The notes under the pieces: generated by a model | Database searches by the model: none | The model's input: the letters and a program-made list of their open reading frames with translations, nothing else | Told to the model about the DNA's origin: nothing | Part shown: positions 43,708 to 55,114 of the stretch, piece by piece | Position numbering within the stretch: position 1 is the stretch's first letter | Layout of the letters: every line of letters starts with the position of its first letter | Assembly (NCBI GenBank): GCA_029851415.1 | Contig: CM056743.1 | Span: 74,173,186-74,237,185, forward strand | Direction of reading: 5' to 3' | DNA length: 64,000 bases | Source: Eretmocerus hayati | Lineage: Eukaryota > Arthropoda > Insecta > Hymenoptera > Aphelinidae | Position numbers and translations under genes: made by a program

Positions 43708-46700
43708 TCATCGCGTATCGTCATCGCCGCGGTATCCAAACGGGAGAGAGAGAGTTGGTGAGATATAACGCCTCTTACGCAGAACTACGGTGCAAGTTTT
43801 GAATTCCTTGCGCGTTATCACGTCGTGCAAGCGTGTTCTTCTTATCGCTCTGAAATCTAATCTTATCGAGTCTAGTTCCTGGTCGGGCTCTCTGTCGAAC
43901 CACTGGTCCACAAGCTGTTTTATACTACCGAGATTGATTTTCTTACTGTTATCGGAATTCAACGAGATACCCTTGACTTTGCATGTTTCGAATACTTGGC
44001 TGCTACCCGGGACAACTACCTCGTAACCGTAGAACTTGGGTCCCCCGGATACGAACGAGCGTATGTATGCGTTCTCGCCATAGCATTCCAACTCGTCGGT
44101 CATTTCCCCGAGAAACGGACCGAGGTGTGGTTTGTATTCTGTCGGATCGTCTTTGCGAGAAACGAAGATACATGAGTCCGTGTCCATGTAAAGGGTCCGT
44201 TTCCCGAGCTTTTCAATCTCTTCGTATAGCCGGAGACGCGCTTGCGCGGTGGTATAAGCAGCTAAGAGTACGTTGGTGTTGGGAGAAGACTCGACCGCTT
44301 CGTTTCGATACCGCCAGCTGACATACAGAACTTCATCGCTCGCGATCAGAATGTCGTGGACTTCTTTTTCTGGTGCGTGCAATAATTTCATAAGTGCCCT
44401 GCGTGATTTCACTATTTCGGTCTGTAGCAAGTTGTCTCTCTGCCCCCACTTCCCCCAGAACGAGTTAAGCGCCATCTTGGCAACGGAGCGGAGCCCCGGA
44501 TTGTGCTCGATCTTGTCGATATCCAGTTTGATTCCCTCGGCCCGCTCGTACTCTTCTATGTATCGCTTTTTACTAGCCTCATCGACGCATCCAGGCGGAA
44601 ACCCGCTAGCCTGCTGTTTACTCTTCAACAACATATTCACATACTTGACAAACAGGCCCCCCTCCCCCGTGACGGGGTCAAACTGCGTGATCTCATATTG
44701 CCATATGACGTGTATCTCGATAATCCGGTATCCGAGCTCGATAGCTTTCCTGAGTTCGTCAACCACCCACTCGTTTTCGAACGTCCGCTGATCGATGTTT
44801 TCGTGATTACAATCTTCTTGACGCATCTCCTGACAGCATGAGCGACACAATGCAAAGAGTAAGCGACCGTGCATCTTGATTGGAAGGAGTGGTAGGTACA
44901 AGTTGCGCGGCGGTAATACTCGACATTTGACTACGCCTTCGACTCGTGATAAATCATTGTTGTCTCCGCCCGTCAGAGCGTCACACTCGCGCCCGACGTA
45001 TATCCTGCGCGGATGCCCGATGGGGTATTTACCTTTTTTGTTCACAGAGGGGTACAGCGAGGTTACGTCATGGTAGCAGATTATTTCATTTTCTTTGACA
45101 TCGTAATGCGTCACGAGATTTTCAGTGCGGCCACCGAAGAATGTACCCCTAGCATTCAGCGTGATCTTACTCATTAGGGGATGGCTTGAGACGTAATCTC
45201 GAATGCCGGGGTCGTTTTCTTTAATTTTGTCGAATTCGCATTCCCACATCTCGCGCACCGTATACCCGAAAGATTCCATCCGTTTGATTTTAGCTTGAGT
45301 GCTTTCATAGACCTCGTCGTGTGACCGCCCGGAAACGACTCTCCTGCTGCGATTACCGTTAAAGCATTTAAGACATCCGTGATAAAAGCACCCCTGATAT
45401 TCAAACACTGTACCCTTACTGTTGTTGGGATCCAGGTTCGGTAAGTAGCCGTCGACGGTGAAACCTTCGGGTAATCTGTACTCTCTCGCTCGACCAGCGT
45501 GTATAATCTCTCTATTCAAATCCCGCTCGCACGTCAATAACCATTCCAAAGACTTTTGAGAATGCTTGTCACCCCTCCTATAACCGCCGCGTGGGATTAT
45601 AGCTATCGTGTTTGGCTTCAAGAATTTTTTCCGGAAGAGCAGATTACACGCGGATGCGATCGTGACAGCTGAAGCGAACGGGTCCGTGTCACCTAGTTCG
45701 AGGAAGAATTTTCTGAACTCTCTGCATGCCCCACGCAGAATCTCAACGTCCATATTGCAGTATTCAACAATCTCATTCTTGAAAACGAAATAATAGTTTG
45801 GTTTCGTAGCGTTGTACCATTCGAAAAATTTTTCTCGCTCACTGGGTGACATTGTCCCAGGGGAATAAAATTTTTCGTCGGGCAGCTCTCCTTCATATAT
45901 CCAAGCGTCGGGACTAGTAAATAAATGCGGGAAGTATCCCTTCTTACTGCTCTCGGGCAAACCAAACGTCTTCGGACAGAGACTCAACCTGATGTGGAAA
46001 AAGTTCAGGCTGTCGATGAATTTTGTGTCTCGTACTTTCATACTTATAATTTTGTTCCCGCAGAGTATCACACTGGGTAGTGGGTGTTCCGAATCAGATA
46101 CTAATCTTTTCAAAATGAATTGTCCGTCAAAATTACCGCTATTGTGCCCAATCACAATTATCTCTTTGAAAGCCGTTTGCTTCCGCACTGTGAGATCAAT
46201 GAGCTCTTTCACGGGATCTATCTTGAACTCAAAGTACCTCGGACCGCACGTATCGCAATTATTCTTTATGTCATCGCCGCGATCTATACAATCCGTGCAT
46301 ACTTGATGAGCGATTATGAGTACCACCTCGTGTTCGGTTGTGGTCTCGTGACCATTGTGTTTTTTAACCTGCTGAGTTTCGCAATCGTAAATCGCGTAGC
46401 AGTACTTGTGAACAGTCGTATCCGGTTTGATAGGCTGGACGTAACACAGCTCGTTTGGGGAATGCGCTGTATGACATTGCTTACAATATTGAACACCGCA
46501 CTCGTGCCTCCTATTATAAATATTTACAGTCCTGAAACAGCTCTTGCAAAGCTTGAGAACGTCACACAATTTTTTATTGTCTTTTTTGTAACTACCATCT
46601 GTTTTGTGTTTCTCATAGCAGTCGCGACCGTTGAAATATCTGTCGCAGTCATGGCACTTGACGAGTTCTGTATTTTCTGTCGGACAAGCGGGTGATGAGA

Positions 46701-48155
46701 AACACCGCGGACAAGATTTCTTGCATTTGTGTTGATTGACTCGGAAATATCTAAAATTACAGTGCTCGCAAAAGAATTTTGCCTGTACAATACCCGTTAG
46801 ATTGACAATGGTATCAAAGTGCCGCGCTCTGCTGTTGTACAAAAGATTGATCGCGCCCACGGGTACACAACGGATATCCACATATTTTGTGCCGTCGAAA
46901 ATCGCCGAATCACCCGTGCCCATGTTCGCCTCGTCGAAAACCCTGATGACTATACCTTTTGCGGCATAGTATTTCTGAAATTTTCTGATTTCGCGCATTC
47001 CGCAGCCCCCTTCGGGAACGACTACGCCTGCTTCGATACATAGTAGTCGCGCGGAATCTCCCTGGAGTTGTCTACGCCCGTCACGGATCGCGTTCCACGT
47101 TTGGATGGATTCAGCTGTCCCGATGTTCTTTTTGTCCAAGTGGGCTTCCCCCACAACGAGAGCTCTGGGTAAACACAACTCGTCGTCATCGTTCCGAATC
47201 GCCACGACCGACTTAGACCTGACAACATCTATGGTGACTGGTTTCCGTGTCCCCGCGCCTGCAGTCATGTCGACGTATACTGCTCGCACCTCAAAAGTCT
47301 CGTCGAGTTCGCAATTATCGTTACTCTGACTCAGTCGCTGGATCAGATTCCACAAATCGGCGTGTGAAAAATTATTTCGCGGACGCAGGGACATTCCACC
47401 GGCACCACGAGCGAAGCGGTCACACCGAACCGACACACTCACGAGGTCGTTTTCGTTACCCATCAGCGAAACTAAATACGCGTGAATATCTCTCATAGCC
47501 ATCTCGTACCAAATCAATGAATTTATATTCTCGTTGGGGCGTTCGTTTACCCGCATCGAAAAGTGTCTACCCATGACCCCGAATCTCCGAACGGGGCGAT
47601 CGTTTTGACTCATGATTGTGAATCTCTCTCCCGGAGGACGAATGTCAATATTGGCGTCTTCGTCATCGTCGTCGTCGTGGTCACCCCGTCCCTCGTCACT
47701 GTCACCACTATATCTGTCACTATCGTATTCGTATTCGCTATCGTATTCTTCGTACTCGCTATCGGATTCTCTTTCACTATTGGAATCGGAATACTCGCCG
47801 TCAGCTTGTTCCCCGTTCTCGTCATTGTCGTCGTCGTCGTCGTCGTCACCGTCGGTCACGTTGTGCTCTCTATTTCTGTCGTCAGCGGTTTCGCCGCCGC
47901 CAAGCTGAATGACGGGTATTTCCCCTCGTGCAAACTGAATCACCGACGGTCTTACTTGTTGCGGCTGCTGAAAGGACTCCTCGGCTTCTCTCAAACCTTG
48001 TCCATCGACTTCTCGGATTACAGGTGATAGTCTAACCCGGAGGTCGAGTGGCTCGTCTTGCAAAACTACTTGATTTCGCGTGGCACTCAGATCCAGCGGC
48101 GTATCCTGGGGATCACCACCCCACGCGAGAGCCAAGCGACCTTCATTCCTTTGAG
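43708..48155 (-). CDS. Protein-primed family B DNA polymerase (POLB)
   Basis: A frame of about 1475 codons. Exonuclease motifs are at YAIYDCETQQ (~residue 583), GHNSGNFDGQFIL (~662) and EYCNMDVEIL (~787). Polymerase motifs are DVTSLYPSVN (~1022), KMALNSFWGKWG (~1222) and LYMDTDSC (~1314). A Cys/His-rich region with several CxxC pairs spans ~460-570. All catalytic positions look intact. The first ATG is only at residue 175 (MSQND), yet the frame is open upstream and contains PLDLS and PLDLR motifs and a long Asp/Glu/Ser tract. A splice acceptor (TTCCTCACAG) ends at 48156 in phase 1, and an in-frame stop lies further upstream. The N-terminus is therefore probably supplied by splicing from an upstream exon. 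Confidence 0.92.
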
Positions 48156-48170
48156 CTGTGAGGAATGATA
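48147..48170 (-). promoter_or_regulatory. Candidate 3' splice site feeding the polymerase frame
   Basis: Minus strand ATATCATTCCTCACAG then CT-CAA-AGG. The exon would begin at 48155 and needs a donor that contributes one base (phase 1). All three donors of the upstream acidic gene do so. Confidence 0.55.
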
Positions 48171-48318
48171 TAGACGAAATTGGTTATTTATGAATTCATT
48201 AAATTTAAATTTGAACCGGAAAATTTATTGCTACTTCAACATAAAATGTTTACAAAAATACAAAATATCGTAACTCTATCGAAATAACAGATAAAATATA
48301 TCGAGAAGAATACAGTTT

Positions 48319-50736
48319 TCAGTCTTCGGGAATTCCATGAAGAACCTCGCGCACGGAATGGAGGAGATCCGACAAATTTTGCTCCTGATAGAGAGCCGAA
48401 TTCGGGTCTTCCGATTGGTCATAAAACCATCGGATCTCCTGCGCTCTCGGAGCCCAAATGACTCTTCTAATACTAAACTCGAGAAAATCTTGGTTAATAC
48501 CTTGCAGCGGAGGCACTCCTTCGTTGATCCACTGACGTACATCTTTTGTCAGGAACGAAAACAGAAAGAGAAATGAGATATTAATAGTGATTCAACAGAA
48601 TAGATGTTTTTGCGTGAATGAATGAAGTTGATACTCACATTCATTGAGGTTACGTTCGTTGATGTAATGCTCATGGAATGCAACCGGGTATGCCACACCA
48701 TGTCTGTGTAGATCGAATCGAGCTTGTCTGGGTGTAACTACGCTCTGAGCCCAGAAGCTCCTCAGCAGCTCACGATCCTCCTCGTTGTACCCAAAACGTG
48801 CCTCGCGCTCTCTGATCACGTTGTTGAGACTGATACGTGGCTCGACATATCCCTGTGCTGGGAGAAGTTGTCCGAGTAGGGCTCTTTGCGAGAGGTGCCA
48901 CTCGCGTGACCACATCGGGTATTGGGTGTCGTTGGCGATGACCTCCAAGGCATCTGCCCAGTCCTGCTCTAAAGCTCGTGGTGGTTGGCGATTCAATTCC
49001 CCGATTGGTATCGCAGCTGGGACAGGGCCGGGATTTGCGGGGTTGTCACCCTCATCCTCGCTGGAATCGCTGCTTTCATCAGCCGGGATTTGATGTTGAC
49101 CCCTCATTCCTCCCACGGGCGCTGCAGGGCGTTCTCCTGATTCTTCTTCTGAATCGCTGCTGTACCTTATCAACCCAGCGGCGGCATCCCGCAGAGAAAT
49201 GGGGTAGATGTCGCGGACTCTCTCGTGGAATTGCGCTCTCGCAACAGGTTGTTGCGGGAGAGGTCGTTCCGCGGCAACCTGTTCCACGATTTGTCCATCC
49301 TCGTCGGGGCCACTGCTAGGCCGAGAGTCCGATTCGTCGACGACCGCCCTTGAGTCATCGCGGCGCTCCCGCTCCTCTTCATCTTCCGTGTCAACAACGA
49401 GCACGGATTCATTGTCGTCATCGTTGTCATTTTCATCTGCACCATCATGCCCCAGTTGTGCTGTAAAATAAAGGAAAATCACATGAGAAAATGCACGCAT
49501 TATTTAAAAACGTTCGATAAGTCGGAAACTCACGTTCAACTTCCATCGGCTGTGGCTCGTTATCGTGAACCACACCATTTCCTTCGCCGACAACATCGAC
49601 GTCCTCATCCTCGGAATCGGTAACGTCAATGGCCCCCTCCTCCTCATCATCATCATCATTATTATTATCCTCTTCCCCCTCTTCCTCCTCCTCCTCCTCC
49701 TCCTCCTCCTCCTCCTCCTCCTCCTCCTCCTCTATACTCGAGAGATCGGAGTCACCTCCGACCCCCGAATCATTCTCGAGACCCATCATCTCGTGGAGCT
49801 CCGCCACGGCCCTGTCAATGGCGGGCCCGTCCACCACGATAACTTCATCGTCATCGCTGTCGTCGTCGCTGTCACTGTTATTATCACCCGCGTCGGCATC
49901 TTGTAGGAGACGCTCGAGAGCTGGAACACAAAAGAAGAAAATCATTCATTAAATGCATAAAAGAATCTCATTCATATTCATAAAATCCCAAACGTTGAAC
50001 ATCCGCTTCGACCATGCGACAAATATCGACCATACGGGATTCCGTAAAAAACAAGCGCACGATGGATGGCCCTGACAGGTCTCTACAGGCCTCCGTAAAA
50101 ACAAACGCGCGATGGAAGGGCTTTGCCTGGTCTCTACGGGCCTCCGTAAAAACTAGCGCGCGATGGATGGGACTGACACGTCTCTACGGGCTTCCGTAGT
50201 CGAGTCTCTCTCTCCACCTTCTCCACCTCCATCTATCCCCACTAGCGCGCTGATTCCACCCGAGCAGACACTCTCTCTCTCTCTCTCTCTCTCGCCACGG
50301 TGTAACTACGTTGCGTAGTGGGGGCGCGAAAATTGAAAATATAAATATTGGAATTTTGGATTTCTGACACCAGTTTTGGATATGCCCCAAGTCAAAATAA
50401 AGGCTCGAACCCAAAGGGTTACGTGCACTCAGAATTGCGATTGGAGCTACAGGGACCGAGTTATGACCCAAAATGTGATTTTTCATCCAATTTTTCCGCG
50501 AATAAAAATTAAAAATGCAATATGGTTGAATGTAAATGCATATACTCGCGCATACACACACTCACGGTTCAAAATTGGTAGCGCGCGTTCGTTTATTATT
50601 GAACTGACGACTGACAGTCGCGGTTACTTAACTGACTAGGCAATTGAAAGACGGCACGTCTGAATGTACTTTCGTTAGCGAGGTCGCCGTTACTTATCGG
50701 TCTAGACCGTTTGTTAATAGAAGCATTCGAGTATAT

Positions 50737-50776
<40 letters not shown>

Positions 50777-51336
50777 CCTATCCCACGCGTGACACGCACA
50801 CACTCACACCGGAAGCGCGGCTGCATTCGGAATGCATCACGCGCATTGGCTGCACCACAACTCCTTGTGCAACGCGGATTGGCCCCCGGAAAACTCACCC
50901 ACCTATAACCGCACTCGACACTCGCGCGCGGGAGGTATCATCTAGTTTGTATGCTTCGAGCGCCGGGTCACTTTATCATAATTGAATTTTTCATAATAAA
51001 ATTGTACTTACCGAGAGCCTCGCGGTACTCGTTCATCAACTCTTCGAGAATCGGCAGCTGCTCCATCCTCGCCTGGAGAATGTAGTCCCCGACGAGCATA
51101 AGGACGTACCGCGACCGCATAAATATGGGATGCAACAGTCGGGCGATGCGCCTAAATGTGCATCGCCCCAGCAGCACCCGAAACTCCCTGAGGAGGAAGC
51201 TCAGCGAGACATCCTCTCGCCGAACTCGCCTTCTCCACTCGCGGTTGCACCGCCGCCACACACCCGCGTTATCATATCGTAGGCGTTCCGCCAGGGCGAG
51301 GACTGCCTCCCGAAGCTCTTCTACAGGGCTTGCCAT
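48319..51336 (-). CDS. Four-exon acidic protein gene of the Polinton
   Basis: Exons on the minus strand: 51336-51012, 49920-49534, 49460-48639 and 48542-48319. The donors are GTAAGT, GTGAGT and GTGAGT; the acceptors are TTTTGTGTTCCAG, TTTATTTTACAG and CCTGACAAAAG. All introns (1091, 73 and 96 bases) are phase 1 and the summed length is 1758, a whole number of codons (585 aa). Exon 1 encodes an Arg-rich helical start (MASPVEELREAVLALAERL). Exon 2 is extremely acidic with a glutamate run of about 18 encoded by CTC repeats. Exon 3 is acidic, then has a Trp-containing globular part. Exon 4 ends HGIPED. AATAAA (minus) is near 48224-48229. No homologue was recognised; a regulatory or DNA-mimic role is only a guess. 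Confidence 0.8.
50035..50205. repeat. ~57-bp tandem repeat inside intron 1
   Basis: Three units start CCGTAAAAA at about 50041, 50096 and 50151, each followed by a CGCGATGGA block and GGTCTCTACGGGC or a close variant. They lie in the 1091-base intron. Next to them is a (TC)n tract at 50270-50293. Confidence 0.75.
50735..50771. repeat. (TA)n microsatellite
   Basis: A run of alternating T and A inside intron 1 of the acidic gene. Tyr-Ile repeats read across it are not coding. Confidence 0.9.
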
Positions 51337-52096
51337 TTTTTACTAGCGGTGTCTTGCGTTCAAGATTTGTCACGAGACTGACCATTGCAGGGCATTTGGC
51401 ACGTGTAAAGAATTACCCTGCTCGCGAAATCCCCGCCCACGAATATGCTTACTCAAAACAATAATCGACGCTTAGCCCAAGGATCGACACGTGCGGATCG
51501 TTACTCAAGGATATGACTCACTGAGATTTTGAAAAAGGTACACCGAGATGTATCATATACGAGAGCGAGAAGAGATTATTTTGGCATTCACATCCTGATG
51601 TGAAGGGTTATTCAAGAAATGCTCCATAAATTCCATCGCGATAAGGCCATACTGCCCATTCATTCATATGTACGGATACATAATACATATATTGCCGGGG
51701 TGAAACATGAGTATCGATAAGTCCCAACGGTTTCTGAGCAATGTGAAATATTTCCAAACAGAAAGCGATAGGATATTATTCCACTGTTCATATCCTGGCC
51801 GAGGCGTCAAATGATATGGGTAAGATGATCCATAATCTAGCATCCGATAAGCCTATCGGCAATTATTTTCTTCACGCACGTGTGCGAAAATATTGAGAGT
51901 ATAATATCTTTGCCGCGTAAAATTCAGAGGGCCGGTAAGGCAGATTACGCGGTACCATGGGTGGATATGATTACCGATGCTCTATTATCGACAGAGGGGC
52001 GCTGCGATCGCTCTCTGGCCCAGGATTCAAATATTACAACTATTCACTCATATACGCTGGTATATGGACCAACAGCGTGAGAATATCACCTGACGC

Positions 52097-52138
<42 letters not shown>

Positions 52139-52145
52139 CGTGGCT
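51337..52145. other. Polinton right subterminal region
   Basis: No gene. Two diverged ~190-base segments (around ATTATTTTGGCATTCACATCCTGA at 51570 and ATATTATTCCACTGTTCATATCCTG at 51773) look like an old duplication. A (TA)n run lies at 52100-52134, next to the inner end of the right terminal repeat. Confidence 0.5.
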
Positions 52146-52725
52146 TATATATAGCTATACACACGGCTACACCAGCGGGACCTCGCCCATCAGCTGTTCG
52201 GTCCCATATTTTGTTTACCACCCCCACCACCTGACCTTGACCACTGATTATCAACAATCTAAACATTGCGTGAACTCAGAGTACTACTCGGTCACACCGT
52301 AATGTGTATATCTATATATCCCGGCGATATATATAGCTATACACACGGCTACACCAGCGGGACCATCAGCTGCTCGGTCCCACTTTTTGTTTATCACCCC
52401 CACCCCCTTTATTATAAACAATGCGTAAACACCATCAGCTGATGAGATAACACCTTACGCCAGCCGCTCCCAATGTTATTACCCCCTCCTTATCGCCGTG
52501 ACCCACTAACCGATAGAGATAAGGAAATACTACGCCACACGCTGACCTTGGTGACGTCAGCGATAAGATAAGCCCCGACGCTCGACTCCCTCACACCACC
52601 GCGCTGATAAGATAAGAGATAAGCCACTCGGCGAGACTGCCCCACACCACCGCGACGTCACTGATAAGATAAGATAAGCGATGACGTCATTTGTTATGTC
52701 TCGCTATACCGGTACTCATACTACT
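52146..52725. repeat. Polinton right terminal inverted repeat (intact)
   Basis: The uninterrupted partner of the left repeat, ending CTCATACTACT. It carries TGACGTCA at 52552-52559 and 52682-52689, repeated GATAAGATAAG, and the CAGCTG/GGTCCC module. It serves as the reference that shows where the nested transposon entered the left copy. Confidence 0.95.
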
Positions 52726-52731
52726 CCGACG
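52726..52731. other. Polinton target-site duplication, right
   Basis: CCGACG, identical to 31487-31492. Confidence 0.9.
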
Positions 52732-53900
52732 GTAAATTTTCGAATGTAGTTTGGACCATGTACCATTGTGGTCTCAAAATTTTTCCATTCAATCATGGGT
52801 CTCTGTCGTTGTTCTCACTTCAAGGTATCATATTCATCAATCTATCTATCACAACTACACCACGAAATTTGAATTCTGAGGTGAGAAATTTGAGTTCTCG
52901 CATACTGGCAAATTTCGCACGAGAATCCTACATTTTTTCCTTTAAAATACTGTGATCTCATTTTTGAAGCTTCAAGTGGTGTTTATAGCTATTAGTACAC
53001 TGAGTTATACAGATTTGTCACAGTAATAAACGTTCACAACCGTGATTTGAGCAAAATTCATGTCGTGGTATCGACTTTTTCAGTTAAAATATGCATTTTT
53101 CAGCTACTTTTCGATGAAAACTCATAACGTCTCAAATTCAAATTCGAGCTTCTCTGCATTTCTTTTGGCTATACAACTGATGAAAACAGTTAGTTTTGGA
53201 TGTTATCTACCTCATCTGATCATGATACGCATCAATTTATGCGTTTTTGGACTCTACTTTTCGAAATTCTGGAGTTGACTTTTTCGAACAAAATGACTCG
53301 ACTTTCGGCCGTTTTTTCGACTTTGAGCTAGGTGTGGGGTCCAAAATGACTCTGTACGTGTTTGACTGGGTACCTGTGTGTGTAGTGAAAGTGACCTGTT
53401 GTGTTTTGTGCTGAGTTTCGGTGATCTGTGGCGCGGGTGATGTGTCTCGCGGTGAAAAGTGGTTTTGGCGTGTGTAATCTGGGTGCACTGCGGTGCAAGT
53501 TATAGCTCCGGAACAAAACGTCCGATCGAGCTGAAATTCGAAAGGGTGGCTCCTTACATGATAAGGATGATGACCCAAAAAAATTGTTTGAGAAATTTTG
53601 AAAATTCGGGAAAAAAAATTTTGCAGTTTTGCGAGTCGGTCGTAAATCGATCCGAGTGACGCACTGTTTATTTTTTTAGCTGATCTCGCACAGTAGCTCT
53701 CTTTTTGAGATTGTACGGGATCAGTCATTGTATTCTGCCTCCAAAGGAGTATTATATACTCTACTTAGATTTGCTGGCTATACTATGTGACAGTGTTGCC
53801 CGCTTTCGCTGACTCTGTTTTAATTCATGGTGATAATGGGGTAAGTATATTATAATGCTTTGAAAGTAAGTATAATTCAATTGCGGAGTTGCCGTTTCAA
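52732..53900. other. Non-coding right flank of the Polinton
   Basis: No gene or structured repeat was recognised; only short, unsupported frames. Confidence 0.5.
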
Positions 53901-53923
53901 TCTTTGCTCAATCCAGGCTCTCG

Positions 53924-55110
53924 ATGTCGAATCTCGTCGTTGACGATGATCGTCAGTGCCTGAGTGGCTGTCAATCGGGCACAGTCTCCACGAAACTTCT
54001 TTTCCATTTTCTTAATTTTGATACCTATATTACCATGTTCATTTTCGGTAAGATCTCGCGACGCGTGTGTTGTGTTGAAAGTTTGTGTTTCCAGTTTCTT
54101 ACCCGGTGTTTGTGTGTGTTTCTTTTTGATTCTAGAATCCGTCTGGGACTCTCTGGTCGACGATGAGGAGTCGACTATGGTCCCACCTTTTCGTGGTTCG
54201 GGCCATATCCCATTTTGTAAGCTTCGCCTGCGAGTGATGTTTGAGCGGCAAGCCGCTATTTCGGGCTATGTGCAGCCCGTTGGATACGACGTTTTGGAGG
54301 GTACTGCTTTTGGCGTTATCGAGTATCCTCTCTTTGAGGAATACCTCGACTGTCGGTGTTGCCAGATGGTGAGTGTTACCCTCAAATTGGCCTCTACGTC
54401 CCCTCTGTTATCCAGTGTGATGGATTTGGGTTTGTTTCAAGTCTTTCCGAATGGTTGTTGTATGGGCTCGGTCTTCTCGGCCTGTCCTGCGCTACGGTTT
54501 TAGTCGCTTCGGAGGGGGTGTGTTCGCGATGCTCAGCTCCGGGCAGATGGAAGTTCCTGTGTGGTGTGGGTCGTGTGGTATTATGAGTGTCCACCTCCCT
54601 ATCTATTTCACGTGTGAACCGTTCGTTATAAACTTTCACCGGTGCTGTTTTCTTTGTGTGTAGGTTGGGATCCGCTTATATCGCGTTCCGGGACTCCTAA
54701 TGCCATTGGAGCTCGTCGTACAATCTCGTTATGCCTTCTGTCGGGGGTTCCGTCTTACCGCTGTCCCGCTTTTCACCAAAATTGTGGTGACCAAGTGGGA
54801 TTGTCCCTGTGGTATGGTGAGTGTTCTATTCTCTAGGTGTTTGATCCCGGTCCGGTTCTGATCTAACTTTGTTGTTTCAGAAATGGGCACTGGTTCTCCT
54901 ACGTGCCTTCACTGACCGGCTTCCGCGTCGGGACGTACTTCAATTATGGTCACGATCTTACCGTATTCTCACCCAACACTTCGTCGGGTTTTGCCACGGG
55001 ATGGCCTACACTCGGTCGATGTATTGTAGTGGGTGTAACGATGTGCGACTACTCAATATTATATTTTCAGAGATTGTTTCTACTGAACCCGTGCGTTATC
55101 TGACTTGCTT
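53924..55110 (+). other. Possible multi-exon gene or gene relic
   Basis: Three or more exon-like segments with good splice signals occur on the plus strand. One runs from about 54136 (TTTCTTTTTGATTCTAG acceptor) to 54368 (CCAGATG then GTGAGTG donor). One runs from about 54664 (TTTTCTTTGTGTGTAG) to about 54818 (GGTATG then GTGAGTG). One begins after TTTGTTGTTTCAG near 54880. The first contains VMFERQAAISGYVQPVGYD and ends YLDCRCCQM; the second, read in one frame, ends WDCPCGM. A middle segment (54450-54580) ends VPVWCGSCGIM but lacks a clean donor. The repeated Cys-pair-plus-Met exon ends hint at duplicated exons. No family was recognised and frames do not all connect cleanly. Confidence 0.35.
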
Positions 55111-55114
55111 GTGA

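Larger units (their letters stand above)
31493..52725 (-). mobile_element. Polinton (Maverick) DNA transposon / virus-like element
   Basis: The element is 21,233 bases including a 1238-base nested insertion. It has inverted termini (AGTAGTATGAGTACCGG), ~580-bp terminal inverted repeats that look over 99 percent identical, and a perfect 6-bp target duplication. It encodes the full Polinton set on one strand: protein-primed PolB, DDE integrase, packaging ATPase, adenain-like protease, major and minor capsid proteins, plus several conserved accessory proteins. Replication is expected to be protein-primed from the ends and integration done by the retrovirus-like integrase. The near-identity of the repeats and good frame preservation indicate a recent insertion. 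One in-frame stop in the major capsid frame is the only clear coding defect seen. Confidence 0.95.

Noticed and set aside
46120..46695. 191-aa plus-strand frame opposite the polymerase
   Set aside because: It lies entirely antisense to the exonuclease region of PolB and shows no known motif; a shadow of the real gene.
49565..49952. Leu-rich and Ser-rich plus-strand frames
   Set aside because: They are antisense readings of the glutamate run in exon 2 of the acidic gene.
50644..50985. Plus-strand frames with Tyr-Ile repeats
   Set aside because: They read through a (TA)n microsatellite inside an intron.
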